Assembly (NCBI GenBank): GCA_028277105.1
Contig: JANQHO010000169.1
Span: 1-64,000 of the forward strand
Origin: Owenweeksia sp.
GTDB lineage: Bacteria; Bacteroidota; Bacteroidia; Flavobacteriales; Schleiferiaceae
Length of the DNA stretch: 64,000 nt
Direction: 5' to 3'
How positions within the stretch are numbered: the first letter of the stretch is position 1; the number at the start of each line of letters is the position of its first letter. The position numbers and the translations under genes are program-made. The notes below the pieces were generated by a model. The model ran no database searches and was not told the origin of the DNA. It saw nothing but the letters and a program-made list of their open reading frames with translations. Of the stretch, positions 35,097 to 43,626 are shown in pieces.

Positions 35097-35157
35097 ACGG
35101 TTCAATAACGTGCTATAGGAAGCAAAATTTCAAAAATGCGAAGATAATAGTTCACCG

Positions 35158-35189
35158 GTTGTCAAATTTATATACTTATATTATCTTTG
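35158..35189 (+). promoter_or_regulatory. Promoter of rpmE2
   Basis: TTG at 35159-35161, 20 bases, then TATCTTTG at 35182-35189 match the Bacteroidota promoter pattern very well. This predicts a leader of about 45 bases before the L31 start, which leaves room for autogenous control. Confidence 0.65.
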
Positions 35190-35239
35190 CAGCCCTTTTT
35201 AGTTGGGCAAAATCCTAACAACTTTAAGAAGCCATTGTT

Positions 35240-35494
35240 ATGAAAAAAGACATACATCCAGAAAACTACCGCCTTTGCGTATTTAAAGATATGAGCAATG
35301 ATGAATGGTTTATAACTCGCTCTTGTGCCGAAACCAGAGATACCATTGAGGTTGAAGGTCAGGAATATCCTCTTATTAAATTAGAGATTTCTGCTTCTTC
35401 CCATCCATTTTATACCGGTAAAATGAAATTGGTAGATACTGCCGGCCGGGTGGATAAATTCCGCAACCGCTACAAAAAGTTTCAGAAGAGTTAA
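35240..35494 (+). CDS. rpmE2: 50S ribosomal protein L31 type B
   Basis: The 84-residue protein matches type B L31 throughout: [72 protein letters not shown]. Type B lacks the zinc-binding Cys set of type A and in other bacteria is the zinc-independent form; in Bacteroidota it is usually the only one. It has its own promoter and its own terminator, so it is a single-gene unit. Confidence 0.95.
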   Translation: MKKDIHPENYRLCVFKDMSNDEWFITRSCAETRDTIEVEGQEYPLIKLEISASSHPFYTGKMKLVDTAGRVDKFRNRYKKFQKS

Positions 35495-35521
35495 ACTACT
35501 TCTGGCAGCTAACAATATTTT

Positions 35522-35550
35522 AACCCTTCTTGTAGAGAAGGGTTTTTTGT
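35522..35550 (+). terminator. Intrinsic terminator of rpmE2
   Basis: Stem AACCCTTCT with AGAAGGGTT around TGTAG, followed by TTTTTTG and more T's. Confidence 0.88.
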
Positions 35551-35629
35551 TTTTAAAACTTTGGTTAAGATTAGAGGAATTAGATCAGAATATAACATAT
35601 TACTTTAAATTCAACCCCAAAATAGTTTT

Positions 35630-36796
35630 ATGAATATCATTCTCTTTGACGATCAAAAAAGCAGGAAACAATTATTACCTCTGACTTTTACAAGACCTGT
35701 TGCAGAACTAAGAGTAGGGATACTCACCATCAGGGAAAAATGGGAAAAGAGATTAAAGGGCATTTATTCCTGGCAAACAGAACAATACCTTTCCGGGAAG
35801 TACCCAACTAAGGAAGGGCAAGATAACTACCTGATTAATGCTTCAGTCTGCCCCACTGACGAACTGGCTGAAGCTGTACAACAGTTGAACAGAGGAAGTA
35901 TATTAATGCAAAACGGGAAAATAATTGCCTGTCATCCCGATACTGAAAAACTGGAAATTCCCGTAAAAAACCATATAATAGAGTTTGAAGGAGAATATAT
36001 TCACATTGAATATCCCTGGGATATTTTTTCTAAAAACGGCCTGGAACTGGAAAGAGATTATGATCTACTAACCCGGGGCAGGACTTCAGCAGAACTGAGC
36101 AGCACCAATACCATTTTAGGTAGCAGGTTCTTTGCAGAAGAAGGGGCACAAGCCGAATGCGCTGTTTTCAATACTCTTTCTGGCCCGGTATATCTGGGAA
36201 AAGATACTGTTGTCATGGAAGGCTCAGTAGTAAGAGGAGGGCTGGCCCTTTGCGATCATTCCCAATTAAAACTGAGTACTAAAATATATGGGCCTACTAC
36301 TATTGGCCCTTACAGCAAGGTGGGGGGAGAAGTAAACAATTCTGTAATACTCGGTTACTCTAATAAAGGACACGATGGCTTTTTGGGGAACAGTGTACTG
36401 GGAGAATGGTGTAATATTGGAGCTGATAGTAACAACTCCAACCTCAAAAATAACTATGATGAGGTAAAACTGTGGAGCTACCTTTCCCAGAGGTTTGAAA
36501 AAACAGGATTGCAATTTTGCGGGCTCATTATGGGCGATCATTCCAAATGTGGTATTAATACCATGTTTAATACCGGAACAGTGGTAGGTGTAAGTGCCAA
36601 TATTTTTGGATCCGGTTTTCCCCGAAATTTTATCCCTTCCTATTCATGGGGCGGAGCCAGTGGTTTCACAGAATACAAGCTTAGTAAGGCTATGGATACT
36701 GCCGGCAGGGTAATGCAAAGAAGAGGGGTGGAGTTGGATTTAAAAGAGAAAAATATCCTCCAGCATATATTTGACCTCACCGCCAGCTTTCGCTGA
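35630..36796 (+). CDS. GlmU-like putative sugar nucleotidyltransferase
   Basis: The 388-residue protein starts with a Bacteroidota form of nucleotidyltransferase domain (ILFDDQKSRKQLLPLTFTRP, VAELRVGILTIREKWEKRL; PF13562-like) and ends with left-handed beta-helix hexapeptides (NTILGSRFFAEEGAQAE, GPVYLGKDTVVMEGSVVRGG, IYGPTTIGPYSKVGGEVNNS, GEWCNIGADSNNSNLKNNYD). The typical GlmU signature G-x-G-T-x-M is not visible, so it may not be a true GlmU. A role in nucleotide-sugar or peptidoglycan-precursor supply is likely. Lon follows after 87 bases. Confidence 0.78.
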   Translation: MNIILFDDQKSRKQLLPLTFTRPVAELRVGILTIREKWEKRLKGIYSWQTEQYLSGKYPTKEGQDNYLINASVCPTDELAEAVQQLNRGSILMQNGKIIACHPDTEKLEIPVKNHIIEFEGEYIHIEYPWDIFSKNGLELERDYDLLTRGRTSAELSSTNTILGSRFFAEEGAQAECAVFNTLSGPVYLGKDTVVMEGSVVRGGLALCDHSQLKLSTKIYGPTTIGPYSKVGGEVNNSVILGYSNKGHDGFLGNSVLGEWCNIGADSNNSNLKNNYDEVKLWSYLSQRFEKTGLQFCGLIMGDHSKCGINTMFNTGTVVGVSANIFGSGFPRNFIPSYSWGGASGFTEYKLSKAMDTAGRVMQRRGVELDLKEKNILQHIFDLTASFR

Positions 36797-36883
36797 CCAT
36801 CTGTTTGGCACAGGGATTGACTTATATAGGGCCTCTTTGCTAAATGCGGTTTACCCGTGACAATTTGGCTCAAATACTAAAAA

Positions 36884-39343
36884 ATGAAATCCGGAGATCT
36901 ATTTGATATTGACAGCCTGTCATTAGACAAGATTATGAATGAAGAAGCGGAATTTATTCCGTTGATGACCAATGAAGATGAAGACAATATGGAGAAGGAA
37001 GAACTTCCTTCGGAATTACCCATTCTTCCCCTGCGCAACACGGTTTTGTTTCCCGGGGTGGTGATCCCCATTACAGCTGGCAGGGACAAGTCTATTAAAC
37101 TATTACAAAAAGCCAGTAAAGAAGACAAAATTATTGGCGTGGTAAGTCAGCGCGATGCCGATAATGAAGACCCTGGCTGGGAAGACATCTATCCTGTAGG
37201 TACAGTAGCCCGTATTGTGCGTATGTTTAAAATGCCCGATGGCAATACTACCGTTATCATCCAGGGTAAGAAAAGATTTTCGTTACGCGAATTGATCTCA
37301 GAGGAACCCTATCTGAGAGCAAGGGTGGAAATGCTGGATGAGAAAAAAGAAAGCCGTAATGATCCCAAGTTTGTCGTACTGATGGACTCTATAAAGGAGC
37401 TGGCCTTAGAGATCATAAAAGAATCACCCAACATTCCCAGCGAAGCTGCCTTTGCCCTTAAAAATATTGAAAGCGATACCTTCCTGCTCAATTTCATCTC
37501 TTCCAACATGAATCTCGATGTGGAGAAAAAGCAAAAAATGCTGGAAACCAATGAGATGAAAAAGCGAGCCAATGAGGTACTCAAACATCTCAACCTCGAA
37601 CTCCAGATGCTGGAGATGAAAAACGAGATCCAAAGCAAGGTTAAAACAGAGTTTGACCAACAGCAACGTGAGTATTTTCTGCATCAGCAGATGAAGCAAA
37701 TACAGGAAGAGCTAGGGGGTAGCAGTTCCGAAACAGAATTGGAGGAAATGCGCCAAAGAGGCAAAAAAAAGAAATGGCCTCAGGAAGTAGCTGATACTTT
37801 TGAAAAAGAGATAAAGAAACTACAGCGTATCAATCCCCAGGTTCCGGAGTTCAGCATCCAGCGGAATTACCTGGAGTTTTTACTCGATCTGCCCTGGCAG
37901 GAATACAGTAAGGATTCTTTTGACCTTAAGAAAGCCCAGGCCATATTAGATCGCGATCATTACGGATTGGAAAAAGTGAAGGAAAGGATTATTGAGCATT
38001 TGGCTGTACTTAAGATTAAGGGCGACATGAAAGCCCCAATACTTTGCCTGTATGGACCTCCCGGAGTAGGTAAAACCAGTTTGGGTAAATCTATAGCAGA
38101 GGCCTTAGGCCGCAAGTATGTACGCATGTCGCTGGGAGGTATGCGAGACGAGGCAGAAATAAGAGGCCATCGCAAAACATATATCGGTGCCATGCCGGGG
38201 CGGGTTGTACAAAATATTAAAAAAGCCGGCACTTCCAATCCCGTATTTGTTTTGGACGAGATTGATAAATTGGTAAGTGATGGGCATGGTGACCCTTCTT
38301 CTGCTATGCTGGAAGTACTCGACCCCGAACAGAACAATGAGTTTTACGATAATTATCTGGAGTTGGGCTACGATCTCAGTAAAGTAATGTTTATTGCTAC
38401 AGCCAATAACCTCAGAACGGTTCACCCGGCCTTGCGCGACCGGATGGAAGTAATTGAGGTCAACGGTTATACAGTAGAGGAGAAAATAGAAATAGCCAAA
38501 AGGCATCTTTTGCCCAAACAGTTGAAGGAACACGGTCTGAAAAAGAAAGACCTGAAGCTGGATAAAAAGACTTTTGAGTTCACTATCGACAATTACACCA
38601 GGGAATCGGGAGTGAGGGGACTGGACAAGGTATTGGCTAAATTGGTTCGTTACGCTGCTAAAAATATTGCAATGGATCAAGAATACCAGCTAAACCTCAA
38701 CCCTCAAAAGGTAGAAGAGATACTTGGGACGCGAAGGTTTAACAAGGATAAATATCAGGGTAATGAGATTGCCGGGGTAGTTACGGGTCTCGCCTGGACA
38801 CCTGTAGGGGGTGATATACTTTTTATAGAGTCATCTATCAGTAAAGGAAAAGGCAAGCTTACCGTTACGGGAAACCTGGGGGATGTAATGAAGGAATCGG
38901 CTGTGATTGCCATGGCTTACCTCAAAGCCAATGCAGAAGATTTCAATATCGCTTACGAGGTATTTGACAAGTGGGATGTCCATATCCATTTTCCGGAAGG
39001 CGCTACCCCTAAAGACGGGCCTTCAGCCGGGATCACTATTTTAACCTCTTTGGCTTCGCTCTTCACCCAACGGAAGGTAAAAAGCCATTTAGCTATGACG
39101 GGTGAAATCACCCTGAGAGGAAAAGTCCTTCCGGTGGGAGGTATAAAAGAGAAGATACTGGCTGCCAAAAGGGCTGGTATAAGGGAGATCATTCTCAGCG
39201 ATGAAAACAAAAAGGATATAGAAGAGATCAGCGAAGACTATTTAAAAGGATTGACTTTCCACTATGTGAAGAATATGATGGAGGTTATCCAGATTTCACT
39301 TACTCGACAAAAAGTAAAAAATCCTTTAAAAGTTATCGCTTAA
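36884..39343 (+). CDS. lon: ATP-dependent Lon protease
   Basis: The 819-residue protein has all Lon parts: an acidic N-terminal leader of about 40 residues, the LAN domain (LPILPLRNTVLFPGVVIPIT), a coiled-coil helical part (FDQQQREYFLHQQMKQIQEE), the AAA+ domain with Walker A GPPGVGKT near residue 391 and Walker B VFVLDEIDK, and the protease domain with the catalytic Ser (about S714) in KDGPSAGIT and its Lys partner in the following GKVLPVGGIKEKILAAKRAG. It degrades misfolded and regulatory proteins in the cytoplasm. It is followed after 73 bases by porQ. Confidence 0.96.
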   Translation: MKSGDLFDIDSLSLDKIMNEEAEFIPLMTNEDEDNMEKEELPSELPILPLRNTVLFPGVVIPITAGRDKSIKLLQKASKEDKIIGVVSQRDADNEDPGWEDIYPVGTVARIVRMFKMPDGNTTVIIQGKKRFSLRELISEEPYLRARVEMLDEKKESRNDPKFVVLMDSIKELALEIIKESPNIPSEAAFALKNIESDTFLLNFISSNMNLDVEKKQKMLETNEMKKRANEVLKHLNLELQMLEMKNEIQSKVKTEFDQQQREYFLHQQMKQIQEELGGSSSETELEEMRQRGKKKKWPQEVADTFEKEIKKLQRINPQVPEFSIQRNYLEFLLDLPWQEYSKDSFDLKKAQAILDRDHYGLEKVKERIIEHLAVLKIKGDMKAPILCLYGPPGVGKTSLGKSIAEALGRKYVRMSLGGMRDEAEIRGHRKTYIGAMPGRVVQNIKKAGTSNPVFVLDEIDKLVSDGHGDPSSAMLEVLDPEQNNEFYDNYLELGYDLSKVMFIATANNLRTVHPALRDRMEVIEVNGYTVEEKIEIAKRHLLPKQLKEHGLKKKDLKLDKKTFEFTIDNYTRESGVRGLDKVLAKLVRYAAKNIAMDQEYQLNLNPQKVEEILGTRRFNKDKYQGNEIAGVVTGLAWTPVGGDILFIESSISKGKGKLTVTGNLGDVMKESAVIAMAYLKANAEDFNIAYEVFDKWDVHIHFPEGATPKDGPSAGITILTSLASLFTQRKVKSHLAMTGEITLRGKVLPVGGIKEKILAAKRAGIREIILSDENKKDIEEISEDYLKGLTFHYVKNMMEVIQISLTRQKVKNPLKVIA

Positions 39344-39416
39344 TAATCTAATCCAGGTCTGATTCAATAGATGTGAAAATTCACCGTTTATTAGGGGAAT
39401 TTCATTTCTTTGCTCC

Positions 39417-40439
39417 ATGCGAAAACTACTTGCGCTAGTATTTTTTAGTGTTTCTTCCGTTTTATGGGCTCAACTCGGAGGTAGTTCCACTTATCAGTTC
39501 TTAAATTTAGTGCCTTCGGCCAGGGTAGCAGCTCAGGGTGGGAACGCTATTGCCAATCCTGAAAGCGACCTCAATTTTGCGATCTGGAACCCTTCTCTGC
39601 TCAATGAAGAGATGCACGGGCAGGTGAGTGTTAGTATGGTAGATTACGTAAGTGATATAGTAGTAGGCGATGTTAATTACGCCCATCATTTTGATAGCAT
39701 CGGAACTTTTTTTGCCGGTGTGAAATTCGTTGACTACGGTGATTTTGACCGTACGGATGTTTTGGGCGTTAAGCAAGGAACCTTTTCGGCTACCGACCTG
39801 GCCTTAAATATCGGCTATTCCTACACTATCGATACCAACTGGCGGGTAGGTGCCACCATGAAGTTGATCAACTCTACCTACGAAAGCTTTACTTCTTATG
39901 GTATGACGGGTGACCTGGCAGCCACTTATCAAATACCTTCCAAAAGAATAGTGGTTGCCCTGGTGGCCAAAAATATAGGCTTCCAATTCAGTCCGTATAA
40001 CAATGAAAGAGAATCTCTGCCTTTTGAATTACAGCTGGGTTTTTCCAATCGTTTTGAACACCTGCCATTGCGTTGGCAGATCACTTTTGAACAGTTAGAA
40101 ACCTGGGACTTGCGTTATCGCAATCCTAATGATGTACAAACCAATCAATTCACGGGTGAAGTGGAAGATAATTTTCCTTCTATTTGGAATAATATTCTCA
40201 GGCATATGGTATTAGGGGTAGAATTCTCCCCTACAAAAAGTTTTAATCTTCAATTTGGGTATAATTTTCGCAGAAGGCAGGAACTCAATCTTGATACCCG
40301 TAGGACGGCTGCTGGCTTTTCTTTTGGCATGGGGATAAAGATTTCTAAATTCCGCCTCAGTTACGGCCGCAATATGTATCACGTTGCCAGTAATGCCAAC
40401 CACTTTTCTATCATCACTGACTTGCAGGATTTCAGATGA
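39417..40439 (+). CDS. porQ: Type IX secretion system protein PorQ
   Basis: The 340-residue protein has a signal peptide (ends LWAQ, residue 19) and then the PorQ opening LGGSSTYQFLNLVPSARVAA with QGGNAIANPESDLNFAIWNP. The rest is a FadL-like 14-strand barrel (ATDLALNIGYSYTIDTNWRV, FNLQFGYNFRRRQELNLDTR, KFRLSYGRNMYHVASNANH). PorQ works with PorU/PorV/PorZ at the cell surface in the attachment of T9SS cargo. A possible cargo protein is encoded at 54377-56179. It overlaps cmk by four bases. Confidence 0.9.
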   Translation: MRKLLALVFFSVSSVLWAQLGGSSTYQFLNLVPSARVAAQGGNAIANPESDLNFAIWNPSLLNEEMHGQVSVSMVDYVSDIVVGDVNYAHHFDSIGTFFAGVKFVDYGDFDRTDVLGVKQGTFSATDLALNIGYSYTIDTNWRVGATMKLINSTYESFTSYGMTGDLAATYQIPSKRIVVALVAKNIGFQFSPYNNERESLPFELQLGFSNRFEHLPLRWQITFEQLETWDLRYRNPNDVQTNQFTGEVEDNFPSIWNNILRHMVLGVEFSPTKSFNLQFGYNFRRRQELNLDTRRTAAGFSFGMGIKISKFRLSYGRNMYHVASNANHFSIITDLQDFR

Positions 40440-41137
40440 CAACAAAACCGGGGATCAATATTGCCATTGATGGCTATTCCTCTACCGGCAAAAGCACCTT
40501 AGCTAAGAGTTTGGCGGCCAGTTTAGGTTACCGTTATATAGATACCGGGGCTATGTACAGGGCTGTAACCCTTTTTGCTTTAAGAAATGGCTTAATTGAT
40601 CAGAATAACGATTCTGTTATTAATGAAAATATTGCCCAGCGGATTGAGCCTGAAGTAAAGCTGATGTTCCGGTTCAATCCTGAAAAGAACCTTTCCGAAA
40701 TTTATTTGAACAATGAAAATGTGGAAGATGAGATCAGGAAGATGGAGGTAGCCCGCCATGTAAGCAGTATAGCTGCTATTTCAGGTATCAGGCGTTTTTT
40801 AGTGAAACAGCAGCAGGCAATGGCCAGGGAGAAGAGAGTCGTAATGGATGGCCGGGATATAGGTACAGTGGTTTTGCCTGAAGCTGAACTCAAGATTTTT
40901 ATGACAGCCAGTGAAGAGGTAAGAGTGGAGAGAAGGTTTAAGGAATTACAGGCTAAAGGACAGCAGGTTACTAAAGAAGAAGTTGCCCGGAATATCAGCG
41001 AACGTGACTATAAAGATACCAGCCGGGAAGATAGTCCCTTGAAGCGAGCTAAAGATGCTCTTCTATTGGATAATTCAGATTTAACTCCCTCAGAGCAATT
41101 AGAGGTGGTTCTGGGCTGGGTCAGGGAAAATATCTAA
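40436..41137 (+). CDS. cmk: Cytidylate kinase
   Basis: The 233-residue kinase phosphorylates CMP and dCMP. Visible signatures are the P-loop IAIDGYSSTGKSTLAKSLA (residues about 8-26), YIDTGAMYRAVTLFAL, MDGRDIGTVVLPEAELKIFM and RNISERDYKDTSREDSPLKR in the lid. It starts within the porQ stop (ATGA), a common pairing in Bacteroidota. Its last bases overlap the convergent acyl-CoA-binding protein gene. Confidence 0.95.
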   Translation: MTTKPGINIAIDGYSSTGKSTLAKSLAASLGYRYIDTGAMYRAVTLFALRNGLIDQNNDSVINENIAQRIEPEVKLMFRFNPEKNLSEIYLNNENVEDEIRKMEVARHVSSIAAISGIRRFLVKQQQAMAREKRVVMDGRDIGTVVLPEAELKIFMTASEEVRVERRFKELQAKGQQVTKEEVARNISERDYKDTSREDSPLKRAKDALLLDNSDLTPSEQLEVVLGWVRENI

Positions 41138-41445
41138 TCAATCTCATTCCAGTCATCGGGTAAGCGGTCTTCTCTTTTGGTTTCTTCCAACAACCACTTT
41201 ATAGTTTCGATGTATTTGTGTTTGGCTTCTATTTGGGGCATACCCTCTAGCCGCTTCCACGAATCGTGTTTGAAAGTTTGAACTACGTTAGATGATTCTG
41301 TGGGTCTTTCGTAAATATTGTCCCCTTCTGTTGCCTGTTTAAAGTAAGCGTAGGCAATTAACATATTATCGGCAGACTGGGGAGGCATATTGTTGCCTAT
41401 TTCTACGTATTTCCAGAATTCCTTGTCTAATTCTTTACCCTCCAT
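41134..41445 (-). CDS. Acyl-CoA-binding protein (ACBP)
   Basis: The 103-residue protein is a single ACBP domain of four helices: FWKYVEIGNNMPPQSADNML, IAYAYFKQATEGDNIYERP, FKHDSWKRLEGMPQIEAKHK and YIETIKWLLEE. The YxxFKQAxxGDxxxxRP signature, with its acyl-CoA-binding Tyr and Lys, and the later W and Y are plain. Such proteins bind long-chain acyl-CoA. They are best known in eukaryotes and occur in only some bacteria. It is the last gene of the rsfS-ftsH-LUD-cdsA-psd run, 16 bases after psd, where a role in delivering acyl-CoA to phospholipid synthesis is natural. Confidence 0.85.
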   Translation of the reverse strand: MEGKELDKEFWKYVEIGNNMPPQSADNMLIAYAYFKQATEGDNIYERPTESSNVVQTFKHDSWKRLEGMPQIEAKHKYIETIKWLLEETKREDRLPDDWNEID

Positions 41446-41461
41446 AAGTGGGATTACCTAA

Positions 41462-42121
41462 TTATTTCAATTCAGCCAAAACTTGTTCGCCCCCTCTGGC
41501 CTTATCTCCTATCTTTACCATAATATTGGCATCCAAAGGTAGCACAACATCTACCCTTGAACCGAATTTAATAAAACCAGAGTCTTTTCCCTGTAAAACT
41601 TTTATACCCTCTTTGGCATACATCACTAACCTGCGAGCCACAGCCCCGGCAATTTGCTTGTACATAACCGGGATACCATCTTCATTTTCAACTACTACTG
41701 TGGTACGTTCATTAAGCAAGCTGGATTTGGGATGCCATGCTACCAGGTAAGCGCCAGGGTGGTATTTAGCATATTTTATTATTCCCGAAACCGGATAACG
41801 GTTTACATGAACATTAAGAGGAGACATAAAAATACTGATCTGAATGCGCTTGTCCTTAAAATATTCCTGTTCGTCAATCTCTTCAATTGCTACGATCTTG
41901 CCGTCTGCCGGAGCTATGACCTTTTCACTGTCAATATGGGTGTGTCTTCTGGGATTCCTGAAGAATTGCAAAACTAATATGTAGATAATGATGCTTGCTA
42001 TTAGAGAGATATTGTGAACCCATTCATTGGTAAACAGAATGAAAAGAGCCAGGTTTATCGCTGCCAGTATAAGTAGAAGGTAGAAAAGAATTTTACGTCC
42101 TTCGGGGTGAATCCTAATCAT
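41462..42121 (-). CDS. psd: Phosphatidylserine decarboxylase family protein
   Basis: The 219-residue protein is the short type of phosphatidylserine decarboxylase: two N-terminal membrane segments (ILFYLLLILAAINLALFILF and ISLIASIIIYILVLQFF), then VIAPADGKIVAIEEI, ISIFMSPLNVHVNRYPVSG, KYHPGAYLVAWHPKSSL and the self-cleavage site FGSRVDV with G187/S188, which would form the pyruvoyl group. It makes phosphatidylethanolamine. The gene overlaps cdsA by four bases, so two successive steps of the pathway are coupled. Confidence 0.92.
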   Translation of the reverse strand: MIRIHPEGRKILFYLLLILAAINLALFILFTNEWVHNISLIASIIIYILVLQFFRNPRRHTHIDSEKVIAPADGKIVAIEEIDEQEYFKDKRIQISIFMSPLNVHVNRYPVSGIIKYAKYHPGAYLVAWHPKSSLLNERTTVVVENEDGIPVMYKQIAGAVARRLVMYAKEGIKVLQGKDSGFIKFGSRVDVVLPLDANIMVKIGDKARGGEQVLAELK

Positions 42122-42948
42122 AAGTTAAAATTTTCCAGGATGCGAAGATAAAAATAGGCTGCTGGTAAAGCGAATAACAGGCTATCAATGCGATCGAGAA
42201 TCCCACCATGGCCGGGAATAAACCTTCCACTGTCCTTTACCTGAAAATACCTTTTTACAGCAGATTCAAAAAGATCTCCCAGGGTACTGAATATTGAAAC
42301 AATACCCGCTAGGCCCAGCCATTCAACTAAAGAAAGATAATCGAAATAATTGCTCATAATCCAGGCTGTTAAAAGAGTAAATATTATCCCGCCAATAAAA
42401 CCTTCCCAGGTTTTATTAGGGGAAATACGTTCAAAAAATTTGTGTTTGCCCAAGAAACGGCCGCTTAAATAGGCAAAAGTATCACCTGCCCAGATGAGAA
42501 TAAAGACCGATAATAAGATCCAATTTATCCTTTCTGCTTTGTAAAAAGGGATCAGGGTGATGAGGAACATGGGAATTCCAATGTAGATCAAGGCGAAGGT
42601 AACATGAAAAAGTCTGGCTAGATTATTACCTCTTTTTGTAGAAAATGACTGGCTGATATACAGGATTATGATAAACAGAAAAATGAAAGTTGAAAAGAGG
42701 CTGAACTTTATGTCAGACTCTTTAAAAAAACTGTGATAGCTGTAGATAAGCAGCAGAATGATAACAGTTGAGAGCCCAACGCTAAGCTTTACAGGTTCAT
42801 TTTTTCTGAGTTGCATCCATTCGGCCATAGCAGTTAGGGTTAAGAGAAAAACAAGTAAAAACTGCCCGTACATGCCGGTTAGGCATGAGGCAATGATTAC
42901 CATCACATATACTAAACCACTAATGCTGCGTATGAACAGTTCTTTCAT
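42118..42948 (-). CDS. cdsA: Phosphatidate cytidylyltransferase
   Basis: The 276-residue membrane enzyme makes CDP-diacylglycerol from CTP and phosphatidate. It has about eight hydrophobic segments and the family end motif SAVKRYFQVKDSGRFIPGHG with GGILDRIDSLLFALPAAYF. Other signatures are WAGDTFAYLSGRFLGKHKFF and RISPNKTWEGFIGGI. It lies between the LUD gene (one-base overlap) and psd (four-base overlap). Confidence 0.94.
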   Translation of the reverse strand: MKELFIRSISGLVYVMVIIASCLTGMYGQFLLVFLLTLTAMAEWMQLRKNEPVKLSVGLSTVIILLLIYSYHSFFKESDIKFSLFSTFIFLFIIILYISQSFSTKRGNNLARLFHVTFALIYIGIPMFLITLIPFYKAERINWILLSVFILIWAGDTFAYLSGRFLGKHKFFERISPNKTWEGFIGGIIFTLLTAWIMSNYFDYLSLVEWLGLAGIVSIFSTLGDLFESAVKRYFQVKDSGRFIPGHGGILDRIDSLLFALPAAYFYLRILENFNL

Positions 42949-43586
42949 CAGAGCTGATCTTCCAGTAAAAGCAGATAGATGTCTTTATTGCTGAATTGCC
43001 CATCGGTATTCTCCATTGTGCCGCTTTCTTTAATGGGGCCTTTAATAGTGGTGATCTGTGAAGGAATATCCCCTTTGTATTTCACCCGTATTCCGGTAAG
43101 AGCCGACCTCAAGTTTTCTACAATCTGACTGGTTTGGGATATTATTATGAATATTTCTGGCAGGTCAGCCAATTTTTTTCCTTTGGTTTGATTGGCGGAG
43201 ATCATTATACCACCATTGAATGAAACCAGGAATTCGCAACCACAACAAAAAGCATCGTCCGAAGCAGTAGCATTTTCTGTATAAGATAACTCTGCCTTTG
43301 ATAAGATAGATTGAAGATTTTTGTCATAACACGATATAACTTCAAGGCCGGATTCTGTCGTAATACTTTTGAGGTAAGTAAGGGCTTCTTCTTCGTTTTC
43401 GCAATAGAGAAACTTACCGCCAGATGTAGTAAAGCTTTGTACAAAAGAAAGGTCAACCGATTCTTTTCGCTCAGGAGCATAAAGACCTTGCGGTTGACCT
43501 CTCTCTTTTGCTTGCTCTGATGGCTTACCACTAAGGGTGGACATGAATTGTCCAAACCATCCTTTCTTTTTTTTAGAATCCCCCAT
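42948..43586 (-). CDS. LUD-domain protein
   Basis: The 212-residue protein has a basic N-terminal leader of about 50 residues and a LUD (LutC/YkgG-like) domain: FTTSGGKFLYCENEEEALTY, ENATASDDAFCCGCEFLVSF, GGIMISANQTKGKKLADLPE, IFIIISQTSQIVENL. LUD proteins with LutA/LutB take part in lactate use, but no such partners are here. In Bacteroidota this gene is commonly found between ftsH and cdsA, with unknown function. CCGC at the centre could bind metal. Confidence 0.75.
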   Translation of the reverse strand: MGDSKKKKGWFGQFMSTLSGKPSEQAKERGQPQGLYAPERKESVDLSFVQSFTTSGGKFLYCENEEEALTYLKSITTESGLEVISCYDKNLQSILSKAELSYTENATASDDAFCCGCEFLVSFNGGIMISANQTKGKKLADLPEIFIIISQTSQIVENLRSALTGIRVKYKGDIPSQITTIKGPIKESGTMENTDGQFSNKDIYLLLLEDQL

Positions 43587-43626
43587 TCAAGTCATTTTGT
43601 TTTTGGAGGACGGTTGACATACCTTC